Source of the DNA: an uncultured Flavobacteriaceae bacterium
GTDB taxonomy: Bacteria > Bacteroidota > Bacteroidia > Flavobacteriales > Flavobacteriaceae
Assembly: GCA_913052585.1 (NCBI GenBank)
Contig: CAJXEB010000005.1
Coordinates: 1-64,000 of the forward strand
DNA: 64,000 nucleotides
Direction: 5' to 3'
This document shows positions 17,141 through 25,435 of the stretch, piece by piece. The first letter of the stretch is position 1; each line of letters starts with the position of its first letter. The notes under the pieces are model-generated. The model was not told the DNA's origin and made no database searches. It saw only the letters and a list, made by a program, of their open reading frames with translations. The translations under genes were made by a program, and so were the position numbers.

Positions 17141-17809
17141 ATGATTTCATTTTTTTCCAGATATAAATTTTTTGCAGTTGTGCTATTGATTCTATCAATC
17201 ATAATTATTTCAATTATATATCAAATTTTAAAGCCAACTGAGGTATTACCAATATTTCAACCATCAAAAGTAAATGCTGAACTTGTAGATAGTACCATAC
17301 AGCATGTAAAAAAGTATCATAGCATTTCTGATTTTTCATTAATCAATCAAAACGGAAAAACCGTTACTCAAGAAGACTATAAGGGTAAAATATATGTTGC
17401 AGATTTCTTTTTTACCACCTGCCAAACTATTTGTCCTATAATGACCGATAATATGGTTGAAGTTCAAAATAAATTGAAAAACGATTCTGAAATAATGTTA
17501 TTATCACATACGGTTACTCCAGAAATAGATTCGGTTGCTCAATTAAAAAAATATGCTCTTAAAAAAGGAGTAGATGACACAAAATGGAACCTTGTTACTG
17601 GAGAAAAAAAAGAAATTTACAAACTTGCAAGAAAATCTTATCTCGCAGTAAAAAGCGATGGAAATGGAGATGAATATGATATGATCCATACTGAAAACTT
17701 TATCTTGGTAGACAAGAAAAAAAGAATTCGAGGGTTTTACGACGGAACTGATGATATCGATATCCAACAACTTCTAAAAGATATCGAAATATTGAAAAGA
17801 GAAAACTAA
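17141..17809 (+). CDS. SCO1/SenC copper chaperone-like protein
   Basis: A 222-residue membrane-anchored thioredoxin-fold protein. One helix at about 10-30 anchors it to the inner membrane. The copper/redox site is the CxxxC of TTCQTICP (C94 and C98), with the third ligand in MIHTENFILVD (H183). SCO proteins deliver copper to the CuA centre of cytochrome c oxidase or maintain its cysteines. It precedes feoA/feoB but is probably a separate transcript, because a minus-7 box lies between them. Complete and typical length. Confidence 0.95.
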   Translation: MISFFSRYKFFAVVLLILSIIIISIIYQILKPTEVLPIFQPSKVNAELVDSTIQHVKKYHSISDFSLINQNGKTVTQEDYKGKIYVADFFFTTCQTICPIMTDNMVEVQNKLKNDSEIMLLSHTVTPEIDSVAQLKKYALKKGVDDTKWNLVTGEKKEIYKLARKSYLAVKSDGNGDEYDMIHTENFILVDKKKRIRGFYDGTDDIDIQQLLKDIEILKREN

Positions 17810-17876
17810 TACACTAATAACTAGGAGGATTAAATCTTTTTTTTAAGCAACATTTTCCCATGTCAATATGTTAGTT

Positions 17877-17884
17877 TACATTTG
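17877..17884 (+). promoter_or_regulatory. Minus-7 box upstream of feoA
   Basis: TACATTTG fits the TAnnTTTG consensus 26 bases before the feoA ATG. The expected TTTG at minus 33 is poor. No convincing Fur or DtxR palindrome was seen. Confidence 0.45.
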
Positions 17885-17910
17885 TTGTTTAAAATCAATC
17901 TAAATAAATA

Positions 17911-18141
17911 ATGCTGTCTATTGCATCTCTAGAAATTGGGCAACGAGCTATTATAAAAGACTTCTCTGTAGATGTAGTCCCATTAAAATTATTAGAGATG
18001 GGATGCCTTCCAGGTAATGAAGTAACTTTAATCCAAGAAGCTCCTTTTAAAGACCCATTATACCTTACCATTAATGGCAGTCATTTAGCTATCAGAAAAG
18101 ATATGGCTTGTAAAATTGAAATTGAACTCATTAATGGCTAA
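17911..18141 (+). CDS. feoA: Ferrous iron transport protein A
   Basis: A 76-residue SH3-like cytoplasmic protein that associates with FeoB in Fe(II) uptake. Typical FeoA features are GQRAIIKDF near the start, LLEMGCLPGNEVTLIQEAPF in the middle, and LAIRKDMACKIEI near the end. It overlaps feoB by 8 bases at ATGGCTAA, indicating translational coupling. It is a separate gene here, while many Bacteroidota fuse FeoA to FeoB. Confidence 0.95.
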   Translation: MLSIASLEIGQRAIIKDFSVDVVPLKLLEMGCLPGNEVTLIQEAPFKDPLYLTINGSHLAIRKDMACKIEIELING

Positions 18142-20233
18142 ACAAATAAATGTTGCACTTATTGGTAATCCAAATACGGGAAAAACCTCTGTTTTTAATA
18201 TCCTCACTGGACTTAATCAAAAAGTTGGAAATTATCCAGGCATTACGGTTGAAAAAAAACAAGGAACCTGCCAATTTGAAAGAAATCTAAAAGCGCATAT
18301 CATTGATCTTCCGGGAACTTATAGTTTAAATGCGTCTTCCTTAGATGAAAATGTAGTTATAGAATTACTCCTGAATAAAAATGATAAAGATTATCCAGAT
18401 GTAGCTGTCGTTATCGCTGATATTGAGAATTTAAAAAGAAACTTACTTTTATTTACACAAATAAAAGACCTTGGTATTCCCACCATTTTAGCTATCAATA
18501 TGGCTGACAGAATGAAACGGAAGGCAATTTCATTAAATATTAAAGAATTAGAAGAAAAGTTAGGAACCAAAATTGTTTTAATAAGTTCCAGAAAAATAAC
18601 TGGGATTGAAGAGTTAAAAGATTTGATTTCAAATTACAAATCACTGTCTTTAGCACCTTGTGTAAATGCATCTAAGATCGCACCTGAATATTTTGAACGC
18701 CTTCAAAAAACTTTTCCAAATCAAGATTTATATAAATTATGGTTGGTAGTTACCCAAGATGTTAATTTTGGGAAATTAGATAGAAAGGAAATAAATGGAA
18801 TCCACTCCTTTCAAACAGAATCTATAGGTAATCTAAAACGATTACAGCAAAAAGAAACCATTGCTCGTTATCAATTTATTAATGATACTCTAAAGGAAAC
18901 ACTATCAATTGATCAGAAAAATGCAAAAGATTTAAGAAGTAGGTTTGATAAAATATTAACTCATAAGGTTTGGGGGTATGTAATTTTCTTTTCCATTTTA
19001 TTATTGATTTTTCAAGCTATATTTGATTGGAGTACCTATCCAATGGACTTTATTGATAATTCGTTTACATCGTTAAGTGAATGGCTAAAAATCAATTTAC
19101 CTCCTGGCGAGTTTTCAAGTTTAATTACGGAAGGCGTTATACCTGGACTTGGAGGAATTGTAATTTTTATACCACAAATTTCCTTTTTATTTTTATTCAT
19201 TTCCATTTTAGAAGAAAGTGGTTATATGAGTCGTGTGGTCTTTTTAATGGACAGAGTTATGCGTCGTTTTGGATTAAGCGGAAAAAGTGTTGTACCACTA
19301 GTTTCCGGAACCGCTTGCTCAATTCCTGCGATTATGGCTACTAGAAATATTGAAAACTGGAAAGAACGTCTTATTACTATTTTAGTAACACCATTTATTA
19401 CTTGTGCAGCTAGATTACCTGTTTATTTAATAATCATTTCGTTGGTTATTCCAGAAGGCCGAGTATTGGGCATTATTAGCTTACAAGGGTTGACTCTTTT
19501 AATTTTATATGGATTGGGTTTTGGTTCTGCAATTGCTGCAGCTTATACCTTAGACAAATATTTACATGTAAAAAGTAAATCATTTTTTGTGATTGAAATG
19601 CCAAATTACAAACTACCCATGTTAAAAAATGTGGCTATTACCGTTTTAGAAAAAACGAAAGCATTTGTATTTGGAGCTGGTAAAATAATATTAGCAATTT
19701 CAATAATTCTGTGGGTTTTGGCTTCTTATGGTCCTGGGGATTTCAATCAAGCTGAAGAAGTTGTTTTACAACAAATCGAACAACAAAATTTATCTCAAGA
19801 AGAGCTAGATATTAAAATCGCATCTTTTAAATTAGAGAATTCATATATAGGTATTGTAGGAAAGTTTATAGAACCTGCCGTAAGACCTTTAGGATTCGAT
19901 TGGAAAATAGGTATTGCTTTAATTAGTTCTTTCGCAGCAAGAGAAGTATTTATTGGAACACTTGCTACCATATATAGTGTTGGAAATGATGATGTAGAAA
20001 CCATAAAAAATAAAATGGCTTCTGAAATTAATCCCTCCAACGGAGAACCTTTGTTTAATTTAGCCAGTGGTATTTCTCTTTTATTGTTTTATGCTTTTGC
20101 GATGCAATGTATGAGTACCTTAGCTATTGTAAAACGAGAAACTAATTCATGGAAATGGCCAATGTGGCAATTAGTATCAATGACAGCGCTAGCATATATT
20201 GCTGCTTTAGCAGCTTATCAAATCCTTAAATAA
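18134..20233 (+). CDS. feoB: Ferrous iron transporter FeoB
   Basis: An Fe(II) permease of the inner membrane driven by nucleotide hydrolysis. The 699-residue protein has an N-terminal G domain (G1 GNPNTGKTS at 11-19, G3 DLPGT, G4 NMAD), a helical insertion, and then a membrane domain with two Gate motifs and Cys residues in SGTACSIPAIMATR. I chose ATG 18134 (MAKQINVALIGNPN) over the TTG 18 bases upstream because it gives the usual N-terminus and a short overlap with feoA. No feoC is present; a small Cys-rich protein follows instead. Confidence 0.97.
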   Translation: MAKQINVALIGNPNTGKTSVFNILTGLNQKVGNYPGITVEKKQGTCQFERNLKAHIIDLPGTYSLNASSLDENVVIELLLNKNDKDYPDVAVVIADIENLKRNLLLFTQIKDLGIPTILAINMADRMKRKAISLNIKELEEKLGTKIVLISSRKITGIEELKDLISNYKSLSLAPCVNASKIAPEYFERLQKTFPNQDLYKLWLVVTQDVNFGKLDRKEINGIHSFQTESIGNLKRLQQKETIARYQFINDTLKETLSIDQKNAKDLRSRFDKILTHKVWGYVIFFSILLLIFQAIFDWSTYPMDFIDNSFTSLSEWLKINLPPGEFSSLITEGVIPGLGGIVIFIPQISFLFLFISILEESGYMSRVVFLMDRVMRRFGLSGKSVVPLVSGTACSIPAIMATRNIENWKERLITILVTPFITCAARLPVYLIIISLVIPEGRVLGIISLQGLTLLILYGLGFGSAIAAAYTLDKYLHVKSKSFFVIEMPNYKLPMLKNVAITVLEKTKAFVFGAGKIILAISIILWVLASYGPGDFNQAEEVVLQQIEQQNLSQEELDIKIASFKLENSYIGIVGKFIEPAVRPLGFDWKIGIALISSFAAREVFIGTLATIYSVGNDDVETIKNKMASEINPSNGEPLFNLASGISLLLFYAFAMQCMSTLAIVKRETNSWKWPMWQLVSMTALAYIAALAAYQILK

Positions 20234-20391
20234 TGCAAAAAATATTAGTCATACTTACGTTCTCATTAGCAGCAGGGTTTCTACTTAAAAAATTTGTTTG
20301 GAATCCTATTTTTGAAGGGAGACAAAATAAGAGCACAGCTATGGATGGGGAAAACACCAAATGTGGAAAAAGTGATTGTGCTTGTCACTAA
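20233..20391 (+). CDS. FeoB-associated Cys-rich membrane protein
   Basis: A 52-residue protein whose ATG overlaps the feoB stop by one base (TAATG). It has an N-terminal membrane helix (MQKILVILTFSLAAGFLLKK), a short linker and a Cys-rich end CGKSDCACH. Small proteins of this layout follow feoB in many genomes and are thought to substitute for FeoC or bind iron. The stop at 20389-20391 overlaps the 3' end of the convergent gene. Confidence 0.85.
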   Translation: MQKILVILTFSLAAGFLLKKFVWNPIFEGRQNKSTAMDGENTKCGKSDCACH

Positions 20392-20801
20392 TTTTCAATA
20401 GCAATTAACAACACATATTCTTTAGTATCTAAATTGTATTCTGAAGATGGATACGGATTTAATTGATAAGCGGAAGCTTTCTTTAATGAAGTATTAACTA
20501 AAAATAAATAATCAGATTCATTTGGGTTCACTTTACCAAAGATTATTTCTTTTTGAATGGTTTCCATTCCTTCTAAAGAAATTTCAACCAATATTTTTGC
20601 TCTTCCGGCCCAAATGCAATTAGCATCTTTAGGACAACGAGAATCCTCTAACACCTCAACAAATTTAATGGTATGGTGTTCTAATAATATAGATTTTCCT
20701 AATGGAATTTTCATTAAAATCTTTGGGCTTCTAACTGATGGTTCTTGGGAATAACCAATTAAAGTAATTAATGATAATAGGAGAACTAATTTGAATTTCA
20801 T
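20388..20801 (-). CDS. Secreted hypothetical protein with paired cysteines
   Basis: A 137-residue protein with a signal peptide (about 1-18, ending GYSQ) and a small beta domain. The motif EDSRCPKDANCIWAGRAKIL (about residues 51-70) recurs in uncharacterised Bacteroidota periplasmic proteins; the two Cys probably form a disulfide. Its end overlaps the small feo gene by 4 bases on the opposite strand. Function unknown; no link to iron can be shown. Confidence 0.7.
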   Translation of the reverse strand: MKFKLVLLLSLITLIGYSQEPSVRSPKILMKIPLGKSILLEHHTIKFVEVLEDSRCPKDANCIWAGRAKILVEISLEGMETIQKEIIFGKVNPNESDYLFLVNTSLKKASAYQLNPYPSSEYNLDTKEYVLLIAIEN

Positions 20802-20839
20802 AATAAATATTTATAATCAAATATACTCAAATAGTATAC

Positions 20840-21020
20840 CGGACTAGTATTATCCTAAGACATCAACACTATAAACCCTCATATAAAGCCATAAAGTTGC
20901 AGTATCGGTATATTGGTATCTTTGTGTCTCTGGAGTCACTTGTTCAACAACAAGAAAATCATTGCACCAGCTGCAAATACTAAGATATAAGGTAATATTG
21001 GATTAAAAAAAGCTTGCAGC
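20840..21020 (-). pseudogene. Remnant of a ZIP family metal transporter
   Basis: On the minus strand three frames in succession encode pieces of a ZIP (GufA-like) transporter. From about 21004 down, NPILPYILVFAAGAMIF is the typical metal-site helix. A shift then gives VVEQVTPETQRYQYTDTATL, like VVEELIPE. A second shift gives GFI, a stop, GFIVLMS, a stop, then DN, like GFMxGFxxMMxLD. Two frameshifts and two stops show that the gene is dead, and the N-terminal two thirds are missing. The rest of the 355-base gap shows no gene. Confidence 0.7.
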
Positions 21021-21156
21021 CATCATTACTACTTATGTAAACACTGAAGCATAAGAAAAGAATAAAATTAGATTCGCTTTTACGAATTCTAAAATTTGTT
21101 GATACTTTTTATTTAAATAAATATTATTAATTAGATATTCTTTAGCAAACAATCAC

Positions 21157-22317
21157 TTAGCCTCTAAACAAGAAAAAATCATCTTTCATATGTTCGATTT
21201 TTTCATCTGTATTGGTAATGATATAATCTATAGCAAGATTTGTAAATTCCTGACCTTTTTCTGTTAAATTCACTATTTCTTGATCTATCAATATTAGGTT
21301 GTTTTTTAGTGCTAAATCTAATATTTTTTTTGATTTCAACTTATGCCAATTTATATGTTCATTTAAATGATTAATATGGCGTTCAGTAGTATCAGAATGA
21401 TTATTTAAATGTAGCATAAAAGTAAGTAACATCACTTCCTTTTTTTGTTGTTTATGCATTAATATAACAGAAATTAATCCCTTATTCGGTGCTGTTAGAT
21501 ATACAATTAAGAATAAAACTCCTAAGATTGTGGTTATTGAACCAGATATTGATGCGTCCAAAAAATGAGCTAACCAATAACCTCCAAGAGCAGAAATAAT
21601 ACCAAAGAGTATTGACAAGAACAGCATTTTTTTCAAGTTTGACGTAAGCAAATATGCTGCAGCTGCTGGTGCAATCATTAAAGCCACTACGAGTATCGCA
21701 CCAACTGCATCAAATGCTCCAACTACTGTAATTGAAGACACTGACATTAACCCGTAATGTAATAATACTGGAGAAAACCCTAATGCTGATGATAATCCTG
21801 CATCAAAAGTACTCACCTTTAATTCTTTAAAAAATAAAAACAATAAAATACAAGTAGTTATTAATATGGTCCCCATAACCCAAAGAGATTTTGGACCAAA
21901 ATCTTGCTCACCTATGAGAAAACGATCAAATGGTGCAAAAGCCAATTCTCCTAATAAAACTGCATCAATATCTAAATGAACATCATTAGCATTTTTAGCT
22001 ATAAGCAATACACCAATACTAAAAAGGATAGGGAATACTAGACCTATAGCGGTATCTTCTTTAACTAAACCTGTTTTTTGTATAGCTTCAACTAAAATCA
22101 CAGTAATAACTCCAGAAAGTGCTGCAAATAAAATTAATAATGGTGAATTTAAATCATGTGTAATAAAAAAACCTAGTACTATTCCTGGTAAAATAGAATG
22201 ACTAATAGCATCACTAATAAGCGCCATTTTACGCAATACCAGGAAAACTCCAGGAATGGCACAAGCTATTGCTACAACAACAGCAATAAGTTGTATTTCA
22301 ATTTGTGGTATTGTCAT
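21157..22317 (-). CDS. Metal ABC transporter permease with C-terminal winged-helix domain
   Basis: Permease for Mn, Zn or Fe uptake in the inner membrane. Residues 1 to about 285 form seven or eight helices of the ABC-3 (TroC/TroD, ZnuB) type, with the signatures LRKMALISDAISHSILPGIV (about 28-47) and FDAVGAILVVALMIAPAAAA in the middle. Residues about 290-386 are a cytoplasmic extension that looks like a DtxR-type winged helix (KEVMLLTFMLH, HINHLNEH, LILIDQEIVNLTEKGQEF). It overlaps the preceding permease by 20 bases and is the last gene of the four-gene ABC operon. Confidence 0.92.
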   Translation of the reverse strand: MTIPQIEIQLIAVVVAIACAIPGVFLVLRKMALISDAISHSILPGIVLGFFITHDLNSPLLILFAALSGVITVILVEAIQKTGLVKEDTAIGLVFPILFSIGVLLIAKNANDVHLDIDAVLLGELAFAPFDRFLIGEQDFGPKSLWVMGTILITTCILLFLFFKELKVSTFDAGLSSALGFSPVLLHYGLMSVSSITVVGAFDAVGAILVVALMIAPAAAAYLLTSNLKKMLFLSILFGIISALGGYWLAHFLDASISGSITTILGVLFLIVYLTAPNKGLISVILMHKQQKKEVMLLTFMLHLNNHSDTTERHINHLNEHINWHKLKSKKILDLALKNNLILIDQEIVNLTEKGQEFTNLAIDYIITNTDEKIEHMKDDFFLFRG

Positions 22318-23437
22318 TTTCTATTTCGTTTTGTATAAACATGGTCGTGGCTTGACGATATCCTTTTTGGGTAAGTGACCAGTTTTGCCCAGATATTAAA
22401 ATGAATTCTTTTGTTTCAAGTTGTTTTAATGTTTTAACTGTAAATCCGTAAAAATTATTTAATATTTTAATAGCGTGAGGATGCTCTATATTAGTATGAT
22501 CTTTTGCTATTTCATACATAAATAACAATGTTTTATTATGATGTAGTTCTCTTCTATTCTGACGGAATTTATATTCTCTCATGAGTAAGCCTCTTTTGTG
22601 AGAAAATACAAATGAAAAAAACACAAAACAGCCAGCAATAAGCACAATCACAGGACCTGTTGATAAATTATTTTGACTCGCACTAATAGCAGTCCCCACT
22701 ACTCCTGAAAATGCACCAAAAATAGCTGCTAAACCAACCATGACACTTAATCTATTAGTCCATTGTCTTGCTGCTGCTGCTGGAGCTAAAAGCATTGCAC
22801 TCATAAGTACTACTCCTACAGTTTGTAAGCCTAAAACTATCGCTACTACAATAAGGAAGGTTATAAGAATATCTAATAACTTTGTATTAAACCCTAAGGT
22901 ATTTGCATATTCAGCATCAAAAAGTAGTATTTTAAATTCTTTCCAAAAGAGGAGTAATATAAACAAACTAGCAGTAGTTACTAACAATAGAATTTGAACA
23001 TCTTTTTCAATTAATGTTGCTGCTTGACCAAATAAGTATTTATCCAATCCTGCTTGATTGGCATTGGGTTGCTTTTGGATAAATGTTAACAATAACATCC
23101 CAAAACCAAAAAATAATGATAAAACCAAACCTAATGCAGTATCACTTTTAAGATGCGTTTTTGTGACCATAGAACGGATCCAAAATGTCCCTATTAAACC
23201 GCTTACAAGTGCACCTAAAAGTAAAACATTAGAATCCTTTGTCCCTGTTATTAAAAAAGCAATTGCAATACCTGGCAATGCAGCATGTGAGATTGCATCA
23301 CCTAATAAGCTTTGTTTTCTTAAAACAGCAAAACTTCCAAGCATTCCACAAATAGCTCCTAATAAGGCAGTTCCTAAACTAATCGTACGCAAGGTATAAT
23401 CTGAAAAAAGTAATGAAAAGTATTCTGAAAAACTCAT
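22298..23437 (-). CDS. Metal ABC transporter permease with C-terminal winged-helix domain
   Basis: A second ABC-3 permease of 379 residues, forming the channel with its neighbour. Membrane part about 1-280, with LRKQSLLGDAISHAALPGIA (about 39-58) and VLMSAMLLAPAAAARQW. A soluble tail (about 285-379) again looks like a winged helix: NRRELHHNKTLLFMYEIAKD, HAIKILNNFYGFTVKTLKQL, WSLTQKGYRQAT. Permease-regulator fusions of this sort include chlamydial YtgCR. The start overlaps the stop of the ATPase gene by one base (TAATG). Confidence 0.92.
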   Translation of the reverse strand: MSFSEYFSLLFSDYTLRTISLGTALLGAICGMLGSFAVLRKQSLLGDAISHAALPGIAIAFLITGTKDSNVLLLGALVSGLIGTFWIRSMVTKTHLKSDTALGLVLSLFFGFGMLLLTFIQKQPNANQAGLDKYLFGQAATLIEKDVQILLLVTTASLFILLLFWKEFKILLFDAEYANTLGFNTKLLDILITFLIVVAIVLGLQTVGVVLMSAMLLAPAAAARQWTNRLSVMVGLAAIFGAFSGVVGTAISASQNNLSTGPVIVLIAGCFVFFSFVFSHKRGLLMREYKFRQNRRELHHNKTLLFMYEIAKDHTNIEHPHAIKILNNFYGFTVKTLKQLETKEFILISGQNWSLTQKGYRQATTMFIQNEIENDNTTN

Positions 23438-24174
23438 TATTTATTTATAGCTACTTTATAATTTATCCCATAAGTTTTTGTAAGGTTATCATCATTAAAT
23501 ATATCTTTTACAGGCCCTGTGGCTATTTTTTTTACATTTAAAAAAGTAACCCAATCAAAATATTCTGGAACAGTTTGCAAATCATGATGAACAACCACGA
23601 CCGTTTTCCCAGATTTCCGTAATTCTTTAAGTATATTTATAATGGCGATTTCTGTAGAGGCATCAACCCCTTGAAATGGTTCATCCATAAAATATATTGA
23701 GGCATTTTGAACTAAGGCTCTTGCAAGAAATATTCGCTGTTGTTGACCACCACTTAATTGACTTATCTGGCGATTTTTAAAAGAAAGCATTCCTACTTTT
23801 TCTAGCGCTTCTAGTGCTTGTTTCTTTTCTTTAATTCCTGGTCTTTTAATCCATCCTAAATCCCCATAAGTACCCATTAAAACAACATCCTGTGCAGTAG
23901 TCGGAAAATCCCAATCTACACTACCCTTTTGTGGTACATACGCTACTAATTTTCTTTGTTTACTATAAGGTTTATCATAAATAGAAATGCTACCAGCAAT
24001 GGGTTTTATTATTCCTAAAATTGATTTAATTAAAGTTGATTTTCCTGCACCGTTTGGACCAACAATTGCCATTAAAACTCCTTCGGGTATTTCTAAATCT
24101 ATATCCCATAAAACAGGTTTATAATTGTAAGCTACCGTTAAATCGTCTACACGAACTGCAATTGAATTTTTCAT
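23437..24174 (-). CDS. Metal ABC transporter ATP-binding protein
   Basis: A 245-residue nucleotide-binding subunit driving the two permeases. Walker A is GPNGAGKST (39-47), the signature LSGGQQQR, Walker B IYFMDEP, with a D-loop and the H-loop in VVVVHHDL. The subfamily is that of MntB/TroB/ZnuC, with [18 protein letters not shown]. It lies 5 bases after the substrate-binding gene and overlaps the first permease by 1 base, so the operon is tightly coupled. Confidence 0.95.
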   Translation of the reverse strand: MKNSIAVRVDDLTVAYNYKPVLWDIDLEIPEGVLMAIVGPNGAGKSTLIKSILGIIKPIAGSISIYDKPYSKQRKLVAYVPQKGSVDWDFPTTAQDVVLMGTYGDLGWIKRPGIKEKKQALEALEKVGMLSFKNRQISQLSGGQQQRIFLARALVQNASIYFMDEPFQGVDASTEIAIINILKELRKSGKTVVVVHHDLQTVPEYFDWVTFLNVKKIATGPVKDIFNDDNLTKTYGINYKVAINK

Positions 24175-24179
24175 CTAAA

Positions 24180-25082
24180 TTATTTTAATGCATTTACAAT
24201 CGTAGTAACATTATGTTTATACATACCTAAATAGGTCCCTTCTGAAGAACCTTTGTTGCCCAAAGCATCACTGTATAAAGATCCGCCAATTTCCACCTGA
24301 TGTCCCTTAGATTTAACAGCTTCTCTAAGAGCTTCTATCGTTCTTTGAGGAACAGAACTTTCAACAAAAATTGCTTTTACATTGTTAGTAATAATAAATT
24401 CTGAAAGTTTCTGGACATCTTGAACACCAGCTTCCGTAGCAGTAGATAACCCTTGTAATCCAACAACTTGAAATCCAAAAGAGGCTCCAAAGTAGTTAAA
24501 GGCATCATGTGCGGTTACTAAAATTCTTTTCTCTTTTGGCAATTGATTAATTAATTGAGTTAATTCAATTTCTAACTCATTTAATTTTCTGACAAATTCT
24601 TTACTATTTTCAGTATAGAATAATTTATTTTTTGGATCTTCCGTTATTAAAGTATTGGCAACTTGTTCTGCAAATAATTTAAAAAAAGAAATATCAAACC
24701 AAACATGTGGGTCGTAATTAGAAGCAAAATACTCAGAGCCTATTAATTTATCTTCAGGTAACTTATTAGCGAGACCAATTTGCTTTTTTTGTTTCATTTT
24801 TTCAAAAACCTCAACTAATTTACCTTCTAAATGTAAACCATTATAAAATATGATATCAGCCTCATAAAGTTTAGAAACATCACCCTCACTAGCTTTGTAT
24901 AAATGAGGGTCAACTCCCGCCCCCATAAGTCCATTTACTTCAATTGAATCTCCACCAATGATCGAAACCAAATCGGTTATCATGGTAGTGGTGGTTACTA
25001 CCTTAAGCTTATTAGATTTCTTTTCATTTTCCTTGCAACTAAAAATTGTAAGGACAATAATGATTAGGAATATTTTTCTCAT
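24180..25082 (-). CDS. Metal ABC transporter substrate-binding lipoprotein (TroA-like)
   Basis: A 300-residue cluster A-I binding protein. The lipoprotein signal has lipidation at Cys16 (IFSC). The metal ligands expected from TroA/PsaA/ZnuA are visible: H60 (DPHLYK), H126 (DPHVWF), H192 (TAHDAFNYFG) and D272 (GSLYSD). The third ligand is His as in TroA and ZnuA, not Glu as in MntC/PsaA. There is no His-rich zinc loop. The metal therefore cannot be fixed from sequence; Mn is favoured by the MntR-like regulator nearby. First gene of the ABC block. Confidence 0.94.
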   Translation of the reverse strand: MRKIFLIIIVLTIFSCKENEKKSNKLKVVTTTTMITDLVSIIGGDSIEVNGLMGAGVDPHLYKASEGDVSKLYEADIIFYNGLHLEGKLVEVFEKMKQKKQIGLANKLPEDKLIGSEYFASNYDPHVWFDISFFKLFAEQVANTLITEDPKNKLFYTENSKEFVRKLNELEIELTQLINQLPKEKRILVTAHDAFNYFGASFGFQVVGLQGLSTATEAGVQDVQKLSEFIITNNVKAIFVESSVPQRTIEALREAVKSKGHQVEIGGSLYSDALGNKGSSEGTYLGMYKHNVTTIVNALK

Positions 25083-25089
25083 AATACTA

Positions 25090-25299
25090 TTAATTTGGAA
25101 TTCTATAACTTACACCTGCACTAAGTAAAAGGTCTTGATTTCCTGTAAACCTTGTTCCTGTTGTTACATCTACTTGTAAGTTATTTTTTATTAAATAAGT
25201 TAATTCTGCATCGCAAGAGTGATTAGACCTGTCATTAACTGGGGAATTTCCAGAAACTTCTCTATAAACAGATAATTTACCTGTTATACCATAACCTTA
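25090..25299 (-). pseudogene. C-terminal remnant of an outer-membrane channel (phenol MetA-like)
   Basis: On the minus strand, after an in-frame TAA (25297-25299), 68 codons read GYGITGKLSVYREVSG, then AELTYLIKNNLQVDVTTGTR, and end LLLSAGVSYRIPN with TAA at 25090-25092. This is the closing part of the outer-membrane transporter family with the MetA-pathway (Phenol_MetA_deg) barrel, which ends in GxSYRI/F. No start is available. It lies between the TonB receptor and the ABC operon. The matching upstream half appears at 28536-28745. The rest of the gap (25300-25435) holds nothing I recognise. Confidence 0.6.
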
Positions 25300-25435
25300 T
25301 GATACCGGATTGAATATCCGTAGTTACTGACTTAAAGGCACTTGTCTTTCAATTTATCATAAAACGCTATTCAAAGATATTAATTTTTGATTTAATACAG
25401 AATCCGCAACTAGGTATATTTATTGTTGTAGCCAG

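Noticed and set aside
25300-25435. Transposon end or target duplication at the suspected insertion boundary
   Set aside because: I compared the flanks by eye and saw no matching direct repeats or terminal inverted repeats, so no mobile element is called.
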